Positions 32,535-41,300 of a stretch of 41,512 nucleotides of DNA are shown piece after piece (the stretch's first letter is position 1; every line of letters begins with the position of its first letter). The stretch is from DASYAE01 sp036501535. GTDB taxonomy: Bacteria; Actinomycetota; Actinomycetes; Streptomycetales; Catenulisporaceae. The position numbers were made by a program, and so were the translations under genes. Under the pieces are notes generated by a model that was not told where the DNA came from, made no database searches, and was given only the letters and a program-made list of their open reading frames with translations. The stretch is taken from contig DASYAE010000170.1 in the NCBI GenBank assembly GCA_036501535.1, forward strand, positions 1-41,512, given 5' to 3'.

Positions 32535-34230
32535 CTATTGGCCGATGACCAGTGTGCCAGTATTCGAGGTTCCACCTGCGGTGGTCACGGTCACAGTGCT
32601 CGTCGATCCGGGGTCGACGTGCCAGGTCCCGGTGGCCGCCGGAACGGTGAAGGTGATCTTGTCGTCGCTCCAGCTGTCGATGGTGAACGCGGCGGCGTCC
32701 TGGGGCGCTCCCCAGTCGGTGCCGTCGTCGCTGAACGTGACATAGCTGTCGCCTTGGCCCGCACCGAAATCGGTGCCGGTGACAGTGACCGTCTGGCCCG
32801 CCGATGCCGTCGCGGGGGTCACCGCGGCGACCGACGGTATCGGCGTCTGCTGAGTCGTTTCACTGACGGCCTTGCCGGTGGCGTCGTCGGTGTAGGACGC
32901 CGTGGTCGAGACGGTGCCGGTTTCGCTCTGCGCCGAGCCGGCCGGTGCGGTCACCGACCAGGTCGCGGTCAGTGAGGACCCTGCGGCGATGCTGGAAGCG
33001 GTGGTCGCCGTGGTCGGCGTGACGCTCCATCCGCTCGGCGCGGTCAGGCTGAGGCCGGCGGTGCTGATCGTGCCCGGCCCGCTGTTGGCCAGAGTCGCGC
33101 TGACCGTGGTGCTCGCACCCGGCGCGACGGACAGGCCGCCGGGCGGGTTGACAGTGAGCTGAGTCGCGGCGGGCTCGGCCAGCTGCACCGCGCCGCCGCC
33201 GATCTGGGTGACCGTGACGGTGCCGTGGACGGGGATGTCGCCCACCTTCACCTGAAGGGTGTCGGTGCCGCTGTCGTAGCTCCACGCCGACTTGGGCAGC
33301 GGCTTGCCGCCGACCAGGACCGTGCGGGGAGCGGACAGGTCGGTCAGCGTGAGGCTGTACTGGCGGGCTTTCGGCTCGCCGGGGTAGCTGCCGCGGGCCG
33401 GGCCGATCACGAGGCTGGACTGGTCGCCGTGCGTGGTGTAGCCGACCGGCGTGTCAGTGTACTGACCATGCTGGTAGCCCAGGCCGGTCCCGGCGTCGTC
33501 GTACATCGTGTACTGACTGTCGCCGCCGGCGAACACGCGCAGCGTGATCGGGGCGGACCCGGCGGTCTGCGCCTGACCGGACGATGGCTGCTCCGGAACG
33601 ATGCCGCCGTCCTTGACGAACACCGGCATGCGGTTCAGCGGAACCTGGAGCGTCTCGCTCGCCGGACCGGTGAAGGTGGCGCCGGTGAACCAGTCCGTCC
33701 ACGTGCCCGGCGGGATCCAGACGGTCGTGCTCGCCACGTTTCCGGGCGTGGTCACGGGCGCGACCAGCATGTCGCTGCCGAGCAGGTACTCGGTCGGGTT
33801 CTGATAGGCGGCCGCCTGGTCCGGATACTGCAGGTAGAGCGGTGAGCCGGTAGCGCAGGGTCATCGCGCTGGTGGTGATCGTCAGCCAGCCGTCGGCGGT
33901 CGAGGTGTGGTAGGGCGGGACCTGGAAGTCGCGGTCGAGCACGCTGAGCGTCGGCTCGTCGAGGAACGAGCCGTTCGGCGAGTACTCGAGCCGGATCACC
34001 TCGGGGGCCAGCACTTCGAAGCGGGCGTCGCCCGCGGTCACCGTGGCCGGCCGGGCCGCCTTGCCCGCGGCCATGTCGATGTGGTCCGAGAGGTTGACCG
34101 GGGAGGTGTCGCTCGTCGCGGTCTGATACGCGGACGCCTGTGCCGGTACGAGCCCGGCGGTGGTCGTCAGGGCGGTCAGTGCGGCGAGCAACGGCATCCA
34201 GCGTCTTGCAACGTTCTTATTCAGGGCCAT
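32535..34230 (-). pseudogene. GH31 glycosidase remnant: catalytic barrel deleted, frameshift at junction
   Basis: ATG 34230 with a GGAGGGGAG box opens a signal peptide and the N-terminal GH31 sandwich (AGDARFEVLAPEVIRLEY ... TSAMTLRYR), parallel to the intact GH31 at 38359. At about 33847-33851 the sequence jumps, out of frame, to the end of a GH31 enzyme: TGSPLYLQYPDQ, EYLLGSDMLVAPV, WIPPGTWTDWFTG. By alignment with the intact copy about 1.8 kb (~600 residues, including nucleophile and acid/base) is missing. ACCGG fits both sides of the junction, suggesting a short-homology deletion. The downstream frame keeps a DUF5110-like domain, a NEW3-like domain and an IPT/TIG domain. Translation from the start would end in the wrong frame at 33454. 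An assembly deletion is the alternative. Confidence 0.85.
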
Positions 34231-34270
34231 CAGTTCTCCCCTCCGCGCGTGGGGCACGCCGGCGGTTCGT

Positions 34271-34310
34271 CGCCGCCCCCGCCGGCCGCAGCAGGCCGGC
34301 GGGGGCGGCG
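34271..34310 (-). terminator. Hairpin terminator after the GH3 gene
   Basis: Perfect 17-bp stem (34271-34287 with 34294-34310), 6-nt loop, 14 nt past the GH3 stop and 40 nt before the GH31 remnant's start. Confidence 0.85.
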
Positions 34311-34324
34311 CCATGGGTATGGAG

Positions 34325-37300
34325 TCAGTTGACTGATGCTGCGAACAGGTGCATCCCGGGGATGTCGGGAAGGCTGACGTAGGCGATGGTCTTGCCCGCG
34401 GTCAGCGGCAGGGACGTGGCGTAGACGCTGACCTGGTGCGGGCCGGTCCCGGTGGGCGCCTCGTTCCAGTTCGCGCAGGTGGCCACGAGGGTGTCCCCGG
34501 CGGCCGGCGAGTTGACCCACCAGTCGGCCAGGGTGATCTGCGAGGTCGACGTGGTTCCGTCGGTGTAGGTGACCGTGATGTCGCCGCTCTGCGTGCCCGG
34601 CCCGCCGGCACCGAGCAGGTTGAGCGTGCTGCCGGAGCCGGACATCGCGATCACCTGGCCGGAGGCCGCGATGTTGTCCGGCTGGCCGGACGGCACGTCG
34701 GGCCAGGTGAAGCCGGCCGATCCGGAGGTGACGGTGCCGTCTGGGGTGATGCCGACGTCGGCGAGCTGCTCGGCGGAGAAGCTGTAGCCGGACCCGTCGA
34801 AGTCCGCGGCGGTCGGGTCGGAGTCGTCGCTGATGCCGGTGTTGTTGAAGGCCGACGACCAGCTGGCGTACGGCGTGGTCACGGTTTGGCTGGCCTGCGT
34901 GACCTTCGCGCGGCCGACGCCCTGTTCGTTGTAGGAGGCATCCATGGTCAGCCGTTGCGATCCCGGCGAGGGGCTGGCCGGCGGGGTGACGGTGAAGCTG
35001 AGGTTCTTGGTGGTGTGCGCGCCGACCTGCTTCAGGGTGATGCTGCGGGGGCTGACGGTCCATCCGGCCGGCACGCCCGGGGTGACGGTGACGTTGTTCA
35101 CCCCGACGTCGGCGCCGTTGATGAAGCTAGCGCTGACCTGCACGGGCTTGGTCGGCACGATGGACGGCGCCGACATGGTGACGCCCTGCGGGCTGTAGGC
35201 GCGGGTGACCTGCACGCTCGCCTGAGCCGGGAGGTTGTTCGAGGAGTCGCCGACCATCAGCCGGTAGCCGCCGTCGGCCACCTGCCAGCTCTGCGTGGTG
35301 TCGTTCCAGGTCTGGAAATCGGAGGCGGGCACGGTGAAGTTCACCCGCTTGCTCTGCCCGGGGCCGAGGGTGACCTTCTGGAAGTCCTTGAGCTGCTCGG
35401 GCGGCTCGCCGGTCTGGGCCGGATCACCGACGTAGAGCTGGACGACGTCGGAGCCGGTCCGCCTGCCGGTGTTGGTGATGGTCGCGCTCGCGTGCACGGT
35501 GCCGAGCGAGGTCGTGCTCGGCGCGGAGACCCGCAGGCCGCTGAAGCCGAAGCTGGTGTAGGACTGGCCGTATCCGAAGGCGAACATGGGCGCGATGTCC
35601 TTGTCGGTGTACCAGCGGTACCCGACGTCAAGCCCCTCGGAGTACTGCACCGTCCCGTCGGTGCCGGGCCACTGCGCCGCGGTGGAGGCGGGCACGTCCG
35701 AAAGGCTCTGCGGGAAGGTGACCGGGAGCTTGCCGGAGGGGTTCACGTCGCCGAACAGCAGCGCCGCGATCGCGGTGCCATCCTCCTGGCCCGGGTACCA
35801 GGCCTCGAAGACGCCCTTGACCTGGTTCAGCCACGGCATGGTGACCGCAGAGCCGGTGTTCAGCACGACGACGGTGTTGGGGTTGACCGCCGCCACGTCC
35901 TCGATCAGGGTGTTCTCGTCCGCCGGCAGGTCGATGTTCGTCAGGTCACTGCCTTCGGCCTCGAAGTTGCTGACGAAGACGACTGCGACGTCGGAGGACT
36001 GGGCCGTCTCGACGGCCTGCTGCAGCGGCGTGGCGGGGCCGCCCGGCGGCTGCCAGCCGAAGTCGAGCAGCGATCCGCCGCCGTCCTGGTAGTAGTCGAC
36101 CTCGACGCTGACCGGCACGCCCGCGGTGAGGGCGACCGTTCCGGTCTCGGTCGTGCCGCCCTGGTCCCGCCAGTTGTCGATGACCTGCTGGCCGTTGATC
36201 AGCAGGCGGCTGCCGTCGTCGCTGGTGACCGAGAAGGTGTAGGTCCCGGTGGTGGCCGGGGTGAGCGTGCCGGTGTACTTGGCCGACCATCCGCTGGAGT
36301 TCACCGAGGGCAGCGGCGAGGCGCCGTTCCAGTCGTATTGCAGCTGCTGCGTGTTCTGTGTCGCGACCGGCGTGCCCGACAGGGTCATGTCGTTGTAGTA
36401 CGTGCCGGTCAGACCGGTGCCGGTACCCGAACTCGGGGTCAGGACGGAGCCGGGCACCAGCGGCAGCGAGCCGTCCGCGTTGTCGCCCATCGCGTAGTTC
36501 ACCGTGACGTTCTTCCCGGCCCGCGCGGCAATCCCCTGATACGGGGTGACGATCGAGTCGGCGTCCACCTGGGCCGAGCCGCCGCCCGCGGTCAGCGCAT
36601 CGGCGCCGGCGTCGCTGCCGATCACCGCGATCGAGGACTTCTGCGTCGGCGAGAGCGGCAGCAGGTTGCCGGAGTTCTTCAGCAGCACCGTGCCGTCCTC
36701 GGCCACCTGCTCGGCCACCGAGGCGTGCGCCGGCGTGGTGACCACCGAGCTCGGCGTGCCGGTCGGCGGGTTCGTGAACAGCTTGTACTTGAACATCTCG
36801 GTCAGGATCGGCCGGACCAGGTTGTCGATCGTGGCCGTCGGGACCTGGCCGTCGGTCACGGCCTGCTCCAGCGGGGCGCCGTAGAAGTCCCCGGCGGGCA
36901 TCTCCATGTTCAGCCCGGCCTGCGCCGAGGCCACGGTCGAATGCGTCGCCCCCCAATCGGAGGTGACGAAGCCCTGATATCCCCACTGGTTACGCAGGAC
37001 CTGGTTCATGATGTACGAGTTCTGGCAGGCGGCCTGGCCGTTGATGAAGCTGTAGGAGCACATCAGCGAGGCCGGGTCGGCCTGCTGGATGATGGTGCCG
37101 AACTGCGAGAGGTAGATCTCCTGCTCGACCCGCTGGTCGACGATGGCGTCGTCGACGGAGTTGTTGCGGTTGGTCTCCTGGTTGTACACGGCGTAGTGCT
37201 TGACCTGGGCCATCTCGCCGGCGCCCTGGATGCCGTCGACGTCGGCCGTGCCGATCTGCCCGGACAGGTACGGGTCCTCGCCGTAGCTCTCGAACGCCCG

Positions 37301-37792
37301 GCCCCAGCGCGGGTCGCGCACGATGTTGACCGTGGGGCCGAGGTCGACGTCGTCGCCCTTGCCGCGCTGCTCGGTTCCGACAACGTTGCCATACTGCTCG
37401 GCGAGCGAGGTGTCCCAGGTCGCGGCGTCGGCGACCGGCGCGGGCAGCTGCGTCACGCCGGTCATCCCGTGGCCGACTCCGGCCGGCGAGTCGTCCAGGG
37501 TCAGCGCGGGGATGCAGAGGCTGGGAACGGCCGGAACCGTGCCCGCGTAGGTGCTGCTGTTGTCGCCGTGCAGCTCGCTGATCTTCTGGTCGGGCGTCAT
37601 GTGCGCCAGCAGCTGGTCGACGCGCTGGCTGATCGGCGCGGTCGAGGTCACCCACGGGCAGGCGGACGGCGCCGACGACTGTCCGGCCCGGGCCGGACCC
37701 GCCTGCGGAACGAGTATGAAGGCTGTTATGGCGGCCGTCAGCGCCGGGATCCACACGCGGCGGGCGCGCGGGCGCGGTCGAGCAGGTGACAT
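34325..37792 (-). CDS. Secreted GH3 beta-glucosidase with PA14 insert, Fn3-like, NEW3 and C-terminal sandwich
   Basis: 1155 residues from ATG 37792 (GAGGAG at ~9 nt); a start at 37846 would precede the signal peptide by 18 residues. Signal ~1-36. GH3 N-terminal barrel: LTLDDSPAGV, GPTVNIVRDPRWGRAFES(Y), KHYAVYNQ, and nucleophile Asp279 in GFVTSDWG. The C-terminal GH3 domain is split by a PA14 domain (~455-600, GTYYNDM ... SDDGSRLLINGQ) and has FEAEGSD for the acid/base Glu and PGQEDG. An Fn3-like domain, a NEW3 domain and a ~180-residue sandwich (NNTGISDDSDPTAADFDG) follow. It hydrolyses beta-glucosides or xylosides outside the cell; PA14-bearing GH3s often act on longer or branched glucans. 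Promoter and operator lie just upstream. Confidence 0.93.
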   Translation of the reverse strand: MSPARPRPRARRVWIPALTAAITAFILVPQAGPARAGQSSAPSACPWVTSTAPISQRVDQLLAHMTPDQKISELHGDNSSTYAGTVPAVPSLCIPALTLDDSPAGVGHGMTGVTQLPAPVADAATWDTSLAEQYGNVVGTEQRGKGDDVDLGPTVNIVRDPRWGRAFESYGEDPYLSGQIGTADVDGIQGAGEMAQVKHYAVYNQETNRNNSVDDAIVDQRVEQEIYLSQFGTIIQQADPASLMCSYSFINGQAACQNSYIMNQVLRNQWGYQGFVTSDWGATHSTVASAQAGLNMEMPAGDFYGAPLEQAVTDGQVPTATIDNLVRPILTEMFKYKLFTNPPTGTPSSVVTTPAHASVAEQVAEDGTVLLKNSGNLLPLSPTQKSSIAVIGSDAGADALTAGGGSAQVDADSIVTPYQGIAARAGKNVTVNYAMGDNADGSLPLVPGSVLTPSSGTGTGLTGTYYNDMTLSGTPVATQNTQQLQYDWNGASPLPSVNSSGWSAKYTGTLTPATTGTYTFSVTSDDGSRLLINGQQVIDNWRDQGGTTETGTVALTAGVPVSVEVDYYQDGGGSLLDFGWQPPGGPATPLQQAVETAQSSDVAVVFVSNFEAEGSDLTNIDLPADENTLIEDVAAVNPNTVVVLNTGSAVTMPWLNQVKGVFEAWYPGQEDGTAIAALLFGDVNPSGKLPVTFPQSLSDVPASTAAQWPGTDGTVQYSEGLDVGYRWYTDKDIAPMFAFGYGQSYTSFGFSGLRVSAPSTTSLGTVHASATITNTGRRTGSDVVQLYVGDPAQTGEPPEQLKDFQKVTLGPGQSKRVNFTVPASDFQTWNDTTQSWQVADGGYRLMVGDSSNNLPAQASVQVTRAYSPQGVTMSAPSIVPTKPVQVSASFINGADVGVNNVTVTPGVPAGWTVSPRSITLKQVGAHTTKNLSFTVTPPASPSPGSQRLTMDASYNEQGVGRAKVTQASQTVTTPYASWSSAFNNTGISDDSDPTAADFDGSGYSFSAEQLADVGITPDGTVTSGSAGFTWPDVPSGQPDNIAASGQVIAMSGSGSTLNLLGAGGPGTQSGDITVTYTDGTTSTSQITLADWWVNSPAAGDTLVATCANWNEAPTGTGPHQVSVYATSLPLTAGKTIAYVSLPDIPGMHLFAASVN

Positions 37793-37894
37793 GATTCCGA
37801 GCTCCTCATCGTGGCCGGATTCAAGGATCACGCGATACGGAGGCAAGATCGGGCGGGGGAGACGTGGGAGGGTGGGTAGAGCGCCGCCCGCAAT

Positions 37895-37920
37895 GTTGCC
37901 GTGAGCAACTTAATGGCAAC
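37895..37920. promoter_or_regulatory. GTTGC/GCAAC operator candidate at the GH3 start site
   Basis: GTTGC (37895-37899) - 5 nt - GCAAC (37905-37909), then GGCAAC (37915-37920). It lies between the predicted -10 and the leader, where a repressor would block initiation. Confidence 0.5.
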
Positions 37921-37924
37921 GCGC

Positions 37925-37953
37925 ATGAAACACCCGTCGGAGATCGACGTCAA
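37925..37953 (-). promoter_or_regulatory. Promoter candidate for GH3
   Basis: Minus strand -35 TTGACG (37948-37953), 17-nt spacer, -10 TTTCAT (37925-37930), ~135 nt upstream of the ATG. Confidence 0.45.
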
Positions 37954-38185
37954 GGCTTGGCGACGAAGTCCCATGTGAGAGCCCACAGACCAAAACACCG
38001 TGCGGGCGGTCGCCCGCTGCCGCCCTGGCGATGATCGCAATTAAGTTGTCTGAGACGACGAATCCCGCTTCGGGCGCATCCGCGAACAAATCGAGTACAA
38101 CGATGGAACGCCTGCCCGGCTCCGACTCGGCCCGCACCGGCAGCGGCCGGGCTTTGTGCCGTCGCCGGTCGCCGAGGCTCCGCAG

Positions 38186-38197
38186 TGGTAATTACCA
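38186..38197. promoter_or_regulatory. Perfect 12-bp palindrome TGGTAATTACCA
   Basis: AT-rich palindrome 14 bp upstream of the GH31 -35; it stands out in this GC-rich DNA and is placed like an activator site. Confidence 0.45.
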
Positions 38198-38211
38198 ATC
38201 CGGGCCGACTG

Positions 38212-38240
38212 TTGTTCGAGGCCTGGTTGGCTGCTAAGAA
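38212..38240 (+). promoter_or_regulatory. Promoter candidate for the intact GH31
   Basis: -35 TTGTTC (38212-38217), 17-nt spacer, -10 TAAGAA (38235-38240), ~118 nt upstream of the ATG at 38359. Confidence 0.45.
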
Positions 38241-38243
38241 TCC

Positions 38244-38260
38244 GTTGCAACGTTGTCAAG
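38244..38260. promoter_or_regulatory. LacI-type operator candidate at the GH31 start site
   Basis: GTTGCAACGTTGTCAAG: palindromic core CAACGTTG with a central CG, the typical LacI/GalR shape, 4 bp downstream of the -10. The GTTGCAAC half resembles the GH3-side repeats. Confidence 0.55.
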
Positions 38261-38358
38261 TCCGTCTCGGGTGACGGCCTCGGCACCGCTCCCGCACGCC
38301 GCGGGCACGGACCAGGAGACGCGAACCGGGCGGAACCGCTTCCGACTGCGGAGCAGGT

Positions 38359-41300
38359 ATGTACCCACACACACCCTGCACCTCGAACCCCGGCCGGGCC
38401 CGACGCCGCCGGATACGTCCGGCCGCGGTGGCGGCACTCGCCGCCCTCGCCTGCTCGATGCTGACCGCGCAGGCCGCCGACGCGCGCACGGCGAGATCGC
38501 AGGCGACCGCCGCCTCCACGGCGGTCGTCGACGGAGACGCAAGGTTCGAAGTGCTCAGCCCGACTCTGATCCGGCTCGAATACGCGGGCGACGGCGCCTT
38601 TCAGGACTCGCCGACGTTCAACGCGGTCAACCGGTCCTTCCCCGCCGTGCCCTACACGACCAACGTGAGCAACGGGTACCGCGAGATCATCACCAGCGCC
38701 CTGACGCTGCGGTACCGGGAGGGCAGCGGCCCGTTCACGGCCACGAACACCTCGATCGTCGTGTCCGGCACGAACGTGACCGCCGCGCCGTCCTTCCCGT
38801 CCTACTGCGCGTTCGGCACCGCGTGCGAGGCCGAGGACAGCCTGCTGAGCTGGGGCGCCTCGACCGCGTACGACCATAGCGGCTACACCGGCTCCGGTTT
38901 CGTCGCCGGCCTCTCGCAGACCGGCAGCGCCGTCCAGCAGGACGTCTCGGCCGTGCCGTCGGCCGGGACCTATCAGCTCAGCGTGCGCTACGCCAACTCC
39001 ACCGGCGGCGACGGGCAGGACACTACTCGCACCCTGTCGACCACCGTCAACGGTGCGCCCGGACCGGCCGTGACCCTGCCGGTCACCGCGTCGTGGGACA
39101 CCTGGTCGACGGTGTCCGTCCCGGTATCGCTCGCCGCCGGGGTGAACACGATCGGCGTCGTGATGAACGCCTCGGACAGCGGGAATGTGAACGTCGACAG
39201 CCTGGCCGTCACCGCGTCCGGCGCCGCATATCCCGCGCCCGGCGCATCCAGCGCGCTGCTGACCACCGCTTACGGCGCCGGTCCGACGGACACCCTCGGC
39301 GGCTGGGACAGCTCGCTGGACAATCAGGACCCGGCGACCGCCACCGAGCGGCCCGGCATCCTCGACAAGGACGGCTGGTACCTGCTCGACGACACGCGCT
39401 CGGCGCTGCTGAACGCGAACGGCACCGTGACCGACCGGCCGTCCCACGGCGGCCAGCCGTATCAGGACGGATACTTCTTCGGCTACGGCACCAACTACAA
39501 GCAGGGCCTGTCCGATCTCAATGCGCTGACCGGCGCCACGAACCTGCTGCCGCAGTCCGCCTACGGCGTCTGGTACTCGCGCTACTACCCCTACACGACT
39601 TCCGACTACGAGGACACGCTGATACCGACGTTCCGCAGCACGTTCACGCCGATCGACTGGCTGGTCATCGACACCGACTGGAAGAGCCCGAACACCTGGG
39701 ACGGCTGGAACTGGAACAGCTCCCTGTTCCCCGATCCGGGCTCCTTCATGACCTGGACCCAGCAACAGGGCCTCGAGACGGCGCTCAACATCCACCCGAG
39801 CATCTCCGGCGCGGACCCGCAGTTCGCCTCGGCGAACGCCGCGGCCGGCGGCCTGACCCTGGAGAACCCGGTCACCGACTCGGGCCGCACCGACACCTAC
39901 CAGTTCGACTGGTCGAACCCGGACCAGCTGGCCGCCTACTTCGGCCTGCACCAGCCGTTCGAGCAGCAGGGCGTGCGCGAGTGGTGGCTGGACTACTGCG
40001 GCAGCTGCGGCAACTCCACCGCCGGCGACCCGCACGTCGCCCCGGACAACTTCATCAACCAGGCCTACGCGCAGGACGGCACGGCCCGCGGCCTGCGCGG
40101 CTTCTCCTTCGGCCGGATCGGCTCGTCCGAGCAGGCCGGCGACACCGGCAGCTACGCGCTCGGCCCGTGGTCCGAGCGGCGCAACACCATGCAGTTCACC
40201 GGCGACACCGAGGCGACCTGGGCGATGATGGCCCTGGAGGCGCACTTCGCCGGCGACGAGGCGGCGGCCGGCATCTCCAACGTCAGCAACGACATCGGCA
40301 GCTTCCACGGCGACCACCTGGCCGACGACATGTACGCGCGCTGGGTGCAGCTGGGCGCCTTCCAGCCGATCGACCGGCTGCACTCGGACCACGGCGACCG
40401 GCTGCCGTGGAACTACGGCACGGCCGCCGACGCCAGCGCCGAGCGATTCCTGCGGCTGCGCGAGGCACTGGTCCCGTACACGTACACGCTCGCCGCCCAG
40501 GCGCACTTGACCGGCGCCCCGATCATCAGGCCCCTGTATCTCGACTACCCGAACAACGCAGAGGCCTACACCTACAACGAGGAATACCTCTACGGCGACG
40601 ACGTGCTCGTCGCGCCGATCGTCACGCCCGACGACGCGAACGGCAACGGCTCGGTGACCGCGTGGATCCCGCCGGGCACCTGGACCGACTACTTCACCGG
40701 CACCAGCTACACCGGGCCGACCACCGCCACCATCACCGATCCGCTCTCCGAGATGCCGGTGCTGATCAAGAGCGGCGGCATCATGCCGACCCGCACCGAC
40801 TACACCCAGGACGCCGCCGCCTCGCCGCTGACGCAGGTCACGCTCTCGGTCGCGGCCGGCGCCGACGGCACCTTCTCGCTCTATCAGGACGCCGGCGAGG
40901 GCAACGGCTATCAGAGCGGCCAGTCGACCACGACGCCGATCTCCTGGGCCGACTCCTCGCGCACCCTGACCGTCGGCGCGGACAGCGGGAGCTTCCCCGG
41001 CGCCGTGACACAGCGCTCGTACACGCTGCGCTTGTCCGACTCGACCGCCCCGACCGCAGTGTTCGTCGACGGCGTCCAGGTCCCTGAGACGGCCTGGTCG
41101 TACAACGCGAACGAGCGCATGACCACGGTCGTCACCGGCGAGCTGCCGGTGTCCTCCGCGCACACGATCACACTCAGCGGAAGCGCCACGGGCAACCCGA
41201 CCAGCGGCGAGGTCGTGGCCGACGGCGGCCTCTGCCTGGATGCGCGCGGCGGTGCGACGGCAGACGGCACGGCCATGCAGGTCTACACCTGCAATCACAC

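Larger units (their letters stand above)
37793..38358. other. Divergent regulatory region between GH3 and GH31 (no gene)
   Basis: 566 nt with no credible ORF. It holds one promoter per flanking gene, GTTGC/GCAAC repeats downstream of both -10s, and a 12-bp palindrome at 38186-38197; 37954-38185 shows nothing I can assign. Confidence 0.6.

Noticed and set aside
33454..34230. N-terminal frame of the GH31 remnant as a complete gene
   Set aside because: After LRYR the frame turns into Arg/His-rich shadow sequence; the GH31 C-terminus continues in another frame.
32535..34230. Programmed frameshifting to rescue the GH31 remnant
   Set aside because: Even with a frame change the product would lack the whole catalytic barrel.
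38041..41298. Open frame of >1000 codons antisense to the intact GH31
   Set aside because: Composition is Arg/Gly/Ala/Val-rich with no domain or ribosome site; it is a high-GC shadow of the GH31 frame, which has full catalytic motifs.
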